Source: Cornus controversa (lineage: Eukaryota > Streptophyta > Magnoliopsida > Cornales > Cornaceae). Taken from it: a stretch of 64,000 bases of DNA. The notes beneath the pieces were generated by a model that saw only the letters and a list, made by a program, of their open reading frames with translations, did no database searches and was not told the origin of the DNA. The position numbers were made by a program, and so were the translations under genes. Shown one piece after another: positions 47,347 to 58,357 of this stretch. Positions within the stretch are counted from its first letter, which is position 1. Every line of letters starts with the position of its first letter. The stretch spans positions 53,978,033 to 54,042,032 of the forward strand of contig CM048845.1 in assembly GCA_026545225.1 (NCBI GenBank), read 5' to 3'.

Positions 47347-47529
47347 TATATTTTTACAGGGCAAATGTTATGTTTGAATTGACTTTTGAAAAATAACTTT
47401 TTATTTTTCAAATTCAAAAGTTGTTTTGGAGAGTGTTTGGATTGATAAGATAGAAGAGTTTCGGAGTTCAAAACGAACGTTTAAAGGAAACTGGAGATAC
47501 CAATTTTTTGATTTAGCTTCTGCTTCTTT

Positions 47530-47990
47530 TTTTTTTTTTTTTTTACGTAAAAGTAAATACAAAAGTTCTACCAAATATGACCAAAGAACTTGAGAAAGTA
47601 ATGTTTAAAAGAAAGATACGTTAGTTAAGCAGAATTTTTAGATATATATTTTTATATTCATTTTCATTGGATGTATGTGAACCAATTTTTTTTTTTTACG
47701 TAAAAGTAAATACAAAAGTTCTTCCAAATATGACCAAAGAACTTGAGAAAGTAATGTTTAAAAGAAAGATACGTTAGTTAAGCAGAATTTTTAGATATAT
47801 ATTTTTATATTCATTTTCATTGGATGTATGTGAACCAATTTTTTTTTACGTAAAAGTAAATACAAAAGTTCTACCAAATATAATCAAAGAATTTGAGAAA
47901 GTAATGTTTAAAAGAAAGATACGTTAGTTAAGCAGAATTTTTAGATATATATTTTTATATTCATTTTCATTGGATGTATGTGAACCAAAT
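47530..47990. repeat. Three-copy tandem array of about 150 bp
   Basis: ACGTAAAAGTAAATACAAAAG occurs at 47545, 47698 and 47848 (periods 153 and 150). Units are almost identical and each starts in a T-run (about 23, 11 and 8 T). Most period difference is in the T-run. Confidence 0.92.
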
Positions 47991-48117
47991 GGAACTAATG
48001 ATTTAGAATAATATAAACCACCGTGTACCGTGCAGGGAAGGTACCAAGAGAAAACAATTGGTCAACATTTCACACTGATCATACAAACATACATGTATCT
48101 CGATTCAAACATATATT

Positions 48118-48222
48118 TGTTGTAAAAGTATAATATAATAACTATATAATAAAGAGAGAAGATGGATAAAATATGAGATTGTGAGAGAGGGAGCAGTAGA
48201 CGAGAGAGAGAGCAAGAGATTC

Positions 48223-48253
<31 letters not shown>

Positions 48254-48400
48254 CGACTGTAACTTTTCTTTGAAAACTATCAACTCCTTAAAGTATTACA
48301 TACAGATGCCTTATATAGGCAAATGAAGGAGGTGGGAAATATCTCATTTAGATAGAATTTGCATCTCTCACGTGGGTTATAAGTGAATCCACTTGCAACA
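48118..48400 (-). repeat. Copia-2 3' LTR (283 bp)
   Basis: TGTTG..CAACA ends, with a (GA)n run at 48224-48246 longer than in the partner. The minus strand reads CCAAGAGGGAG (48401-48411) just before it, the polypurine tract. Confidence 0.92.
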
Positions 48401-48580
48401 CTCCCTCTTGGGTTCATAACATTATAAAGAGAACAAGATTCTTGTGAACCTGAAAATGGTATTGCATATACAAGAACTGCCTCATTAAAACCTTGTCAGG
48501 AAAACCTAGTGGGATAAAACCTGATCGAAGGAAAAAGAGTACAGTATGCTAATACCTTTTCAAACAAATTTTCCCCCTCA

Positions 48581-50356
48581 TCAGCATGGAAAATCTTTGA
48601 GCTGCCGCATCCCAATATTGTGAACCAGTTTCTTGAATGTCGTGGTAGGCAGAGCTTTAGTGAACAGGTCTGCCAAATTATCACACGAACGAATTTGCGG
48701 GACATCAATATCACCATTTTTCTGAAGCTCGTGAGTATAAAAGAATTTTGGTGAGATGTGCTTGGTTCTGTCTCCTTTGATATATCCTCCTTTGATTTGA
48801 GCAAGACATGCAGCATTATCTTCGTATAATATCGTTGGGATATTATTTATTGAGGAGAGTCTACAGTTTTCTCGAATATGCTGTATCATAGATCTTAGCC
48901 AGACACACTCTCGGCTCGCTTCATGAATTGCGAGTATTTCAGAATGATTTGAAGAGGTTGCTGTCATTGTTTGTTTCATGGATCTCCATGATATAGCAGT
49001 GTCACCACAAGTAAATACATATCTGGTCTGTGATCGAGCTTTATGTGGATCAGAGAGATAACCTGCATCTGCATATCCAACTAACTGAAATTTTGATTTA
49101 TTTGAATAAAACAATCCCATATTAGTGGTCCCACAAAGATATCTCATTATATGCTTGACACCATTCCAATGTCTGCGGGTTGGTGCAGAACTGTACCGTG
49201 CCAGTAAGTTGACTGGAAAAACGATGTCCGATCGTGTGCAATTTGTAAGATACATCAGTGCACCAATAGCACTCAGATATGGAATTTTCGGACCAAGCAA
49301 TTCTTCATTATCTTCTCGAGGACGAAATGGATCTTTCTTCACATCAAGCGATCGGACGACCATTGGAGAACTTAATGGATGAGCTTTATCCATATAAAAT
49401 CGCTTGAGAACTTTTTCTGTATATGTTGACTGATGGATAAGAATTCCGCTTGGTAAATGCTCAATTTGTAATCCGAGGCAAAATCTCGTTTTTTCAAGCT
49501 CTTTCATTTCGAATTCTTTCTTTAAATAATTAGCAGTCGCGGTGAGCTCATCAGGAGTTCCCACAAGGTTTAAATCCTCAACATATACTGCTATAATTGC
49601 AAATCCAGATCCTGATTTTTTAATGAAAACGCATGGACAGATTGGATTATTTACATATCCTTCTTTGATTAAGTACTCGTTAAAGCGATTGTACCACATG
49701 CGTCTAGACTGCTTTAATCCTTACAACGATCGTTGTAACTTGATTGAATACATCGACCATGGTTTTGAAGCAATTGCTTCAGGCATTTGAAATCCTTCAG
49801 GGATTTTCATATAAATATCACTATCAAGTGATCTATATAAATATGCTGTAACCACGTCCATTAGATGCATATTCAGCCTTTCTGTGACTGCCAAATTAAT
49901 CAGGAATCGGAATGTAATTGCATCCATTACCGGAGAATATGTCTCCTCATAATCAATACCAGGCCTTTGTGAGAAACCTTGTGCCACTAAGCGGGCCTTG
50001 TATCTCATAATTTCATTTTTCTCATTTCTTTTCCGTACAAATACCCATTTGTACCCTACAGGCTTAACACCTTCAGGTGTCTGGATTATTGATCCAAATA
50101 CTTCACGTTTTTTCAGTGAAGTTAATTCTGCCTGTATTGCCTCTTTCCATTTTGACCAATCATTTCTGCGTCGACATTCGTCAACGTATTGAGGTTCTGG
50201 ATCCTCATTATCTCTTGCAATATCAAGAGCAACTGCAAAAGAGAATATGTTGTTGACAAGAACATCATTTCTATTCCATCTCTTTGCATAATTTATTGAG
50301 ATCTCATCATTTTCAGGTACGACTACCTCTTTTTGTGCCTCATCAAGGGCTATCAT
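48581..50356 (-). pseudogene. Copia-2 reverse transcriptase and RNase H
   Basis: One frame is broken by a single stop (TAA, 49721-49723) in RSL-stop-GLKQS, where the family has tyrosine. Upstream part (49721-50356): KWKEAIQAELTSLKKREVFG, YKARLVAQGFSQRPGIDYEE, the first catalytic region LMDVVTAYLYRSLDSDIYMK. Downstream (48581-49699): YVEDLNLVG, where the family has YVDD, so the first active-site aspartate is glutamate; FCLGLQIEHLPSGI; RNase H blocks SSNHSEILAIHEASRECVWL, YEDNAACLAQIKGGYIKGDR and the end NLADLFTKALP. The substitution and the stop both predict loss of activity. Confidence 0.9.
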
Positions 50357-50520
50357 TTCTTTAGGGGCTATTTTTGCTCCCTTTGTAAGTATAGCCTCCT
50401 CAAGATTGCCATCTTCTTTATCTACTTTCTCTTGTACTTTCCTTTTTCGAGGAACAGTATCTTTTGCACCAATGGGTCTCCCACGCTTCAGGCGTGTTTT
50501 AGATGCATCTGCTGCAATAC

Positions 50521-52113
50521 TTATAGATTGTCCAACAGGGACACTATTCGTGCTGGGAAATTGGCAGCAGGGATATGAGATTGTATCATTTTACTTGTAT
50601 CAGTAAATGCATCTGGCAATTGATTTGCAATACTTTGCAAATGAATGATTCTCTTAACTTCAAGTTCTCTTTGACTTGTAGGGGGATCAAAATGTGATAA
50701 TGCCGTAGCATTCCAAGTGATCTCATGTTGTTCAGGCTGTGTCATTTCTCCCCCTAATGGTGGGAATACCACCTCATCAAAATGACAATCAGCAAATCTT
50801 GCTTTAAACAAATCTCCTGTCATAGGTTCAAGATATCTAATGATAGATGGAGAGTCAAAACCTACATAAATTCCAAGTCTACGTTGAGGGCCCATTTTTG
50901 TTTGTTGTGGTGGTGCAATAGGCACAAAGACAGAACAACCAAAAACTCGTAAATGAGAGATATTTGGTTGTTGACCAACCATAAGTTGTAGAGGTGAAAA
51001 ACTATGGTAAGCAGTTGGTCTAATACGAACTAATGATGCTGCATGCAATATGGCATGTCCCCAGGCTGACACAGGGAGTTTTGTTTTTATAAGTAATGGT
51101 CTGGCAATCAATTGAAGACGTTTTATAAAAGATTCTGCAAGACCATTTTGAGTATGAGTGTGGGCAACAGGGTGTTCAACATCAGTGCCAATAGACATGC
51201 AATAGTCATTGAACGTTTTAGATGTAAATTCTCCGGCATTATCAAGACGAATTGCCTTGATTGGATAATCCGGGAATTGTGCTCTTAAACGAATTGTTTG
51301 GGCCAAAAGTCTAGCAAATGCTACATTTCTAGTAGAAAGTAAACAGACATGGGACCATCTAGTTGAAGCATCAATTAAAACTATAAAATAACGAAAAGGT
51401 TCACATGATGGGTGAATAGGTCCACATATATCTCCGTGGATCCTTTGTAAGAAATCAGGAGATTCAACAACAACTTTTGAAGGAGATGGCCTCACAATCA
51501 ACTTTCCTTGTGTGCATGCAGTGCATGTATTATCACTTGTTAAAAGAATTTTCTGATTCTTTAATGGATGCCCATTTGAATTTTCAATAATTCGGCGCAT
51601 CATTGTTGACCCAGGATGACCAAGGCGATTATGCCATAAAATAAAATTCTTGGGGTCAGAGCACTTCTGGTGCATCACTACATGTGATTCAATTGCTCTT
51701 ATCTTCATAAAATATAACCCAGAAGAGAAAGCAGGGAGTTTTTCTAAAACATGCTTCCGACATGAAATAGTTGATGTAATGCATAGATATTTCATACTCG
51801 CTTTATTTATTGTCTCAATATGATATCCGTTATGACGTATATCTTTAAAACTCAACAGATTTCTCTTGGATCTGGTTGAGTAGAGAGCATCATCAATATG
51901 CAATTGTGTTCCACATGGTAACACAATATTAGCCCTTCCAGAACCATCAATCAAGTCTATGGAACCTGATATGGTATTAACATTAGCTTCAGCTAATGTT
52001 ATATAGGAAAAATATTTTCTATCTCTCAGGATAGTATGTGTCGTGGCACTGTCTACCAAACATATATCTTCATCATTTATCTTGGATGTGGGCAATGCAT
52101 TGATCAAATCCAT
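50521..52113 (-). CDS. Copia-2 protease and integrase part of polyprotein, open frame
   Basis: A 530-codon open segment. The protease site DSATTH is near residue 21, a D-S-A-T variant of D-S-G-A in this lineage. GAG-pre-integrase: LWHNRLGHPGSTMMRRII and CTACTQGKL (zinc HHCC). Integrase catalytic residues lie in IHGDICGPI, IRLDNAGEFTSKTF and NGLAESFIKR, so the D,D,E triad is intact. The C-terminal part has LRVFGCSVFVPI and LGIYVGFDSPSIIRYLEP. The frame ends at 50521 after a +1 shift near 50545; the original reading continues (NSVPVGQSI..) in the RT frame. It is not an independent gene. Confidence 0.88.
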   Translation of the reverse strand: MDLINALPTSKINDEDICLVDSATTHTILRDRKYFSYITLAEANVNTISGSIDLIDGSGRANIVLPCGTQLHIDDALYSTRSKRNLLSFKDIRHNGYHIETINKASMKYLCITSTISCRKHVLEKLPAFSSGLYFMKIRAIESHVVMHQKCSDPKNFILWHNRLGHPGSTMMRRIIENSNGHPLKNQKILLTSDNTCTACTQGKLIVRPSPSKVVVESPDFLQRIHGDICGPIHPSCEPFRYFIVLIDASTRWSHVCLLSTRNVAFARLLAQTIRLRAQFPDYPIKAIRLDNAGEFTSKTFNDYCMSIGTDVEHPVAHTHTQNGLAESFIKRLQLIARPLLIKTKLPVSAWGHAILHAASLVRIRPTAYHSFSPLQLMVGQQPNISHLRVFGCSVFVPIAPPQQTKMGPQRRLGIYVGFDSPSIIRYLEPMTGDLFKARFADCHFDEVVFPPLGGEMTQPEQHEITWNATALSHFDPPTSQRELEVKRIIHLQSIANQLPDAFTDTSKMIQSHIPAANFPARIVSLLDNL

Positions 52114-52249
52114 TTTCTAAAAAGAAACAAACTTCATTACATTAATAAAAGTATAATTACAAACAAAACTTGTAATAATATACTAATAAAAATCAAAGGA
52201 AATGATATCAAATTGATGTGAACATTTTCATCATTAGTCAACTGATTTA

Positions 52250-53260
52250 TTTATTTCAGGGAGGTCTTTATAGATATCTGAAATATCAAGATGATTGATG
52301 GCTATCGGTTCATAATTTTCGATAGCATTTGTTTCAATCTCTTTTTTCTTCCATATTCCTTTGATTTGAAGCTTGATATAGCTCAATGAAGTGTTTGGGC
52401 GTTTCGGCAGGTCTGTGACCAATGCCCTTTCATACCACAGCGAAAGCAAGCATTTTCATATTGTTTGGAGGTTGCATCGGCATACCTTTCAATTTTTCTT
52501 GCTTTGCCCCACTTGCATTTCCTTCATGATAATATGGTGTGTAGTTCCTACTAGGAAACTCAAATGAAGGATAACCACCATAATTATTATTTCTACCGCG
52601 GCCACGACCACGACCAAATCCACGACCACGTCCACGACCGCGACCATTAAAAGATGTTGAATGTGCTTCAGTTAATGAAGTTGGTCCGATCTGGCGGGAT
52701 ATGTGGTTTTCTAATAAGAACTCATTATTTTGTTCAGCTACTAATAAGCAAGATATCAACTCAGAATATCTTGTAAAATGTCTCTCTCGATACTGCTGCT
52801 GGAGGAGCAAGTTCGAGGGATGAAATGTGGTAAATGTTTTTTCTAACATATCCACATCATTTTTAGGCTCTCCACATAAAGTCATTTGGGAGCTAATTCG
52901 GAATAGAACTGAATTATATTCTATTACCGATTTATAATCAGACAACTTCAGTTTTGACCAGTGGTCTCGAGCTCTTGGCAGGATTATAGTTCTCTGATGT
53001 TCAAACCTATCCTTCAAATTTTTCCAGAGTACGGACGGGTCTTTGAATGTAAGATACTCGGATTTTAAATCCTCATGTATATGGTGGCGAATGAAAATCA
53101 TTGCCATTGCCCGTTCTTGCATAGATGCTTTATTTTCTTCTTTGATCGTCTCTCCCAAATTTTTAGCATCTAAATGGATCTCGGTATCGAGAATCCATGA
53201 TAGGTAATTTCTGCCCGAAATATCAAGGGCAGTAAAGTCGAGCTTTGCAAGATTTGACAT
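52250..53260 (-). pseudogene. Copia-2 gag, frameshifted at the zinc knuckle
   Basis: ATG at 53260 (MSNLAKLDFTALDISG) opens the capsid: NYLSWILDTEIHLDAKNLGE, AMIFIRHHIHEDLKSEYLTF, LWKNLKDRFEHQ, then an arginine/glycine tract (RGRGRGRGFGRGRGRGR). The frame ends after NMKMLAFAVV. The zinc knuckle CFRCGMKGHWSQTC (CX2CX4HX4C, complete) is in a second frame near 52435. The conserved tail HFIELYQASNQ is back in the first frame, and ETNAIENYEPIAINHLDISD is in a third. At least three frame changes occur within 250 bp. Confidence 0.88.
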
Positions 53261-53763
53261 TATCAGTATACTATATTGGAAGAGAAATATTGTTAGAATT
53301 TTATATGTAAGCATATTGACATTATGAAATAATATAAATATGAACATGTCACTTCGCAATTGGGAAGGACTTTATATATAACATATATATATATATATAT
53401 GTAAGTATATTGACAGAATAATATAAATATGAACATGTCACTTCGCAATCGGGAAGGACTTTATATATACATATAAGTATATTGACAGAATAATATAAAT
53501 ATGAACATGTCACTTCACAATCGGGAAGAACTTTATATATACATATTTATTATATATTTATATGTATATATAGATATATTAATAGATAGTCAATATATTT
53601 ATATAAATATATAGATTATATATTTATCTATTGAAATGACATAAAATAATTTTTTTTTGTACCTTTTACTTGTCTTCTCCGTTGGTCAGAACCTCGTGCT
53701 TTTACTTGTCTTCTCTGGTGGTTAGAACCTCGTGCTTTTACTTGTCTTCTCTGGTGGTTAGAA
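53261..53763 (-). repeat. Copia-2 5' leader with two tandem arrays
   Basis: 53300-53545 has three units of 72-89 bp ('tgaacatgtcacttcgcaatcgggaaggactttatata' at 53341, 53430 and 53502). 53661-53772 has three 36-bp units containing GAACCTCGTGCT (53689, 53725, 53761), the last running into the PBS. AT-rich DNA separates the arrays. Confidence 0.88.
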
Positions 53764-53779
53764 CCTCGTGCTGATAACG
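53764..53779 (-). other. Copia-2 primer binding site, unusual (anticodon-arm type)
   Basis: The minus strand directly after the 5' LTR reads CGTTATCAGCACGAGG. It is not the iMet 3'-end PBS. Its complement CCTCGTGCTGATAACG resembles the anticodon arm of plant tRNA-Ile as I remember it (CGTGCTxATAACG with anticodon xAU), which would mean priming by a tRNA half. Confidence 0.6.
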
Positions 53780-54050
53780 TGTTGTAAAAGTATAATATAA
53801 TAACTATATAATAAAGAGAGAAGATGGATAAAATATGAGATTGTGAGAGAGGGAGCAGTAGACGAGAGAGAGAGCAAGAGATTCGAGAGAGAGAGAAAGA
53901 GAACGACTGTAACTTTTCTTTGAAAACTATCAACTCCTTAAAGTATTACATACAGATGCCTTATATAGGCAAATGAAGGAGGTGGGAAATATCTCATTTG
54001 GATAGAATTTGCATCTCCCACGTGGGTTATAAGTGAACCCACTTGCAACA
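53780..54050 (-). repeat. Copia-2 5' LTR (271 bp)
   Basis: It is collinear with 48118-48400. Differences seen: shorter GA run, ttGgat/ttAgat, ctcCcac/ctcTcac and gaaCcc/gaaTcc. On the minus strand GCCTATATAAGGC is the probable TATA region. Confidence 0.92.
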
Positions 54051-54055
54051 ATATT

Positions 54056-56950
54056 CTATTTATTCGATTATTTTTCTTGATTTTTAGAGAAAAAAAGCTA
54101 AATAATGCAATAATTAAGGAAAACTAATTAGCAATTGAAGGAGATTCTTAGAGAGCAATATTTATTGGGAAAGTTGTTTGTATGATGAAGAAGAATAAGA
54201 TTATGAAGCCATTATATATAACAATAACAGGAGAAGCGATTGATACAAAAAATTCACTATACAATAGAATTTAATGATCACACTCAAAATATAGGATAAT
54301 GGCAAGAGTTTTCATTCCAGTCTATCAATGTGCCTTTCTTATCATTTTGTGCTCATATTTTTAGTGGTTTCTACAATGATGTCTTGAAAATTTGATCTTA
54401 AAAACTTTTAATTTTTGATTTGCAGTTGACTGATCTAAGAGATCAAGAGTATTGACTTGGTCATAGATGCCACGTGTACTGCCATGTAGATTTTTTAATT
54501 GTTTTGGATCCATCCTCCTATTCTGATTGGTGAGATTTTTCTACTACACTTTGTCCCAAATTCTTTTCATTTTCTGTATTAACGGAAGTTGGAGGAAATT
54601 TTGTCCTTTAGTGGTTAAAGTTTCAAAATTAATTGTGTGTCGTCTTTTGGGGAACATCATAATACATCACTGTTTCCAAACGTCATCATTATTCTAATCC
54701 CAAACGTCATCACTTGCACCGATTCCAAACACAACCATTTTAATTCTTAAATACCTTGGCAGTGGTTTTACGGGTATCACTTTCTGAATTCCAGAATTCT
54801 AGTTATACTCTTATGAAATGAGCATTCCAAGTTGAAGATCATAGACTTCATCTCTTCGTTTTCTTTATTATGGTGCTTGTTCTTACATTCCGATGTCAGT
54901 GTTGCATCTATTTTCTTTTGTGATTCTTAAATACTTTTTAAACTCTTTCTTCCACCATGAGTATTCACGGGAGAGTTCAGATAGTTAACCGTTTTGAGGA
55001 ATTTGAGAATGTCGAGGAAATTGGGGATGTCGTAGACGTCCTCAGTGAGAGTGACTGATAGCGAGGTCGATTTTTCTAATCCAAAGGATGCAGATCCTTC
55101 TGATTAAATTAGGGTTTCAATTAATCTTGAGAGACTTCGAAGCGCATGTACAATCCCCTCTTCTGTCTCCCTTATATTGTTGAACATAGAAGGGGAGGGG
55201 GTGAATAGGTTCTTCGATTTTTGGGAGTGAATAGGTTCTTCGATTTTTCTTCCTAATATTTGCAAGTTTGACTGGCACATGCAATCACACAATTATGGAC
55301 ACATAGATTTATGAAGGGAAACCCTAAGGCAGGAAAAAAATCTCTTCGAGCTGAGCTCCACTATGCCTGATAGGGTAGTACAGTAATTCCCTCAATCACT
55401 CTTTCACTCACCCAACTCACAACATAGTCGTCCAGCACTCACCCAGTTTACAGCCTCCCTAGGCCTGAACCACTCTCACCAAATCTCACAACAGCTTTTC
55501 CCCTCTCAACTCAGCTCAGGCTTCCCGAAGCGCAACCCATCTCACCTCAATCTCACCATAATCACTCACACTCCCCATATCCAAAGTATCCCAATACTTG
55601 GACTATACATAGTGATAGTGGAGTCAGTTCGATGTGATGTGCAGCTACTCTTCAGGCTTTGATAGTAGGTCTTCAAAGTCAATCTTCAAGCTCTGATTGT
55701 CAATCTTCAAAAACAAACTTGATAATGATATTGGCCACGAACACTTGACTTCTTTGGCAGATCATGACACTTGAACTTTCGCAATGATAGGCTTCAATAA
55801 GTACACCCTTAAATTGTAGTTGCAACGGTCTTGTAGAAGTTTGCTCTTTCAAATAATCCCGTCATCAGCTTCTTGAACAACCATTCAGCTTTGAATTCAT
55901 GTCAAAAAATGGTCCATGAATTTCTCTCTCTTTGTACCTGTTCTTAAAAATGGACACAGCTGTAACTAGAGTAGAAATTAGTAGCACAAATATAGGCTCA
56001 CAGATCGACAATCTAAAAACTTGCAAAATCAGCAATACTGACTACAACAAAACTTTGCAATATAATTCACCAACTCAGCAATAAGAAATTCAACTACTTA
56101 GCAAATAAACTTTAGCAACTCAGCTATTAAACCCAGCAATTCAGCAATTATAATTCAGCAACTTAGTCATTAAATTTATCAACTCAAGTTCCAAAATCAG
56201 CAGTATGAAACAGCAAAAACAGCACAAAATTTCCAGCAATTTTAGAGGATAGCATCAGTAAGTTCAGCTTCAACACAAATAGTTATTGATTAAGTCCAAA
56301 TCAGCAATATTTAATATCTTAAGATAGATTCAGCAATTTGCATATTTTAGAACAACAGATTGAGGCCCAGTCAAGCTAGAACACAGTAGGAATCATGTTG
56401 ACTAAATATTCAATTTGGAAATCACAAAGTCGATTAAAACTAACACAAACCTCATTTTGCAGAAAACTGATTTCGGATATTTCAAGCCCAATCAAGCTAA
56501 AACACAAAGTTTAGAACTCATATTCCAGCAACAATGTATTTCAGAAAGCAAATTTCAAAAACAATAAATGGAACATTCAGTTCAAAATATGAATTCAGTA
56601 GGTACACATTCAACCTCATGTGATATTTCAGATAAACAATAACAGAGCATTCAAAACAAACTATGAGTTCAGTAAGCAAACACACATTAGCCGTATGTTA
56701 TAGTGAGTGAAGATTCAGGAGAACATTTAGATCTTAACAAAGTTTATTTTAAGAGTTTATACCTCAATCTTTGTTGAACATCATACTCACAGTTGCAACC
56801 TTCAGCTCAGAGAAGAATAAGATAATTCAAAGATTTTGTGCTCCATGGCCCGATCGATGATGATGAAGAATGAATAGAGACAAATCGGTAGTGAAGACCC
56901 GTTGAAGAGAATAAGCCGAAACAGACCGGCGGTGAAGAACCGATTTTTGG
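54056..56950. other. Unassigned region, low-complexity in part
   Basis: No supported gene. 55203-55250 has a 24-bp direct duplication (gtgaataggttcttcgattttt). 55990-56360 is rich in short 'cagcaattcag/aactcagcaa' phrases, a degenerate array. The 55.3-58.3 kb stretch, once the TRIM is removed, might be one old LTR or untranslated region of a larger element, but no partner copy is in the window. Confidence 0.4.
55990..56360. repeat. Degenerate CAGCAA-rich array
   Basis: Many imperfect 15-25 bp phrases of the type 'aattcagcaactcagc' recur without a fixed period. Confidence 0.55.
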
Positions 56951-56955
56951 TAGTC

Positions 56956-57779
56956 TGTAATACTCCGCTCCAACACATGGTATGATATTGTCTGGTTTGG
57001 GCCTGAGCCCGCACAATTTTGCTCTTGGGTTTTACCCCAAAAGGCCTCATACCATTTGAAGAGTTCACATATAAGCACATCTCCTTCTCCACACCCAGGC
57101 GATGTGGGATTGAGCACCCTGTACCCTGTCAGTGTGGTAGCTCAGCCCAATGTCTGTCTTCGCACCCGCCCACTCACACCCGTCCACAAGGGATACTACA
57201 ATCCACCCCCTACGAGGCCCGACGTCTTTGTCGGCACACTTCTGGCTGGGTTCAGGCTCTGATACCAACTGTAATACCCCACTCCAACATATGGTATGAT
57301 ATTGTCCGCTTTGGGCCTGAGCCCGCACGATTTTGCTCTTAGGTTTTACCCCAAAAGGCCTCATACCATTTGAAGAGAACACATTACATATAAGCACATC
57401 CTCTTCTCCACACCCAGACGATGTGGGATTGAGCACCCAGTACCCTGTTAGTGTGGTAGCTCAGCCCAGTGTCTGTCTTTGCACCCGCCCACTCACACCC
57501 GTCCACAAGGGTTACTGCAATTCAAAAATATCAACAAAATAGGCCAACACATGGTATGATATTGTCCACTTTGGGCCTGAGCCCGCACGGTTTTACTCTT
57601 GAGTTTTACCCCAAAAGGCCTCATACCATTTGAAGAGAACACACTACATATAAGCATATCCCCTTCTCTACACCTAGGTAATGTGGGATTGAGCACCCTG
57701 TACCCTGTCAGTGTGGTAGCTCAGCCCAGTGTCTGTCTTCGCACCCGCCCACTCACACCCGTCCACAAGGGTTACTACA
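56956..57779 (-). mobile_element. TRIM element with three LTR units
   Basis: Three direct copies of a 240-250 bp LTR lie in tandem: A 56956-57200, B 57270-57519, C about 57541-57779. Between A and B is a 69-bp interior with PBS TGGTATCAGAGC (minus, 57256-57267) and polypurine GGGGGTGGAT next to A. B and C are joined by a 21-bp AT-rich linker instead, and C lacks its 'tgtaataccccactcc' edge. The whole is flanked by the 5-bp duplication TAGTC (56951-56955 and 57780-57784). There is no coding capacity; ORFs across it are artefacts. Conserved LTR blocks: 'ggtatgatattgtcc', 'tttgggcctgagcccgcac', 'gatgtgggattgagcaccc'. Confidence 0.88.
57256..57267 (-). other. TRIM primer binding site (tRNA-iMet)
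   Basis: Perfect TGGTATCAGAGC on the minus strand, two bases inside LTR B. Confidence 0.9.
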
Positions 57780-57784
57780 TAGTC

Positions 57785-58357
57785 TATGTTTTCGGCGAAC
57801 ATGGTTCCAGCTTCATAGCTAGATCTATATTCATGGAATCTCTCTTTCTCACACTAAAAAACCCAACTCTCATCAACTCTCTTTCTCTCTCTAAACAATC
57901 TCACTCCTCATCCCACTATTTCACTCTTGCTTTTCTGATTTTATTTTTCGGATGCATACATACATGAACAGAGAGAGCTCAAAAAATGTATATCAATCAT
58001 CCTTTCCATTTTATATTTAGTCGCACCAAGCCCCAGTTTCTCACTCTGTATCTCACCCACTCTCTCTATCACATTTTTCCTCTCCTTACTTTTCCCCCAT
58101 TTCTTTGATTCATTTGGTTGGACCTCATAACCGAGCGAGAGGTGATATTTATATCACCTTTTGTATTTAATTTAATTTTTTCTTTTTTATAAACACTTTT
58201 TTGAATTGAAAAGAAACCCTAGCAATTTAACTTTCCCAAAATACCCCTCCACTAATGGTTAGTGAAAAATTCATAATGAACAAGGCAAAAAATATTAAAT
58301 TATGAAATTAAATCCAGCAAAGTATATTTGAAGATAAAGGACACAAATACCCCTACG
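57785..58357. other. Spacer between TRIM and solo LTR
   Basis: CT-rich then AT-rich sequence; no gene. It continues across the solo LTR at 61204 (target GATCC). Confidence 0.4.

Larger units (their letters stand above)
48118..54050 (-). mobile_element. Copia-2 (Ivana/Oryco-like), young but broken
   Basis: A complete 5.93-kb Copia on the minus strand: 5'LTR 53780-54050, leader with repeats, gag, protease, integrase, RT, RNase H, PPT, 3'LTR 48118-48400, TSD ATATT (48113-48117 and 54051-54055). The LTRs differ only by three substitutions noted and by GA-microsatellite length, indicating recent insertion. Yet gag has frameshifts at the zinc knuckle, pol has one frameshift near 50545 and one stop at 49721, and the RT motif reads YVED. 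The integrase (LDNAGEFTSKTFNDYCMSIG, THTQNGLAESFIKRLQLIAR) is typical of the Ivana/Oryco lineage. Confidence 0.93.

Noticed and set aside
56802-57967. Cluster of overlapping ORFs of 60-120 codons on both strands
   Set aside because: All are translations of the TRIM LTR repeats; the same peptides recur three times because the LTR does.
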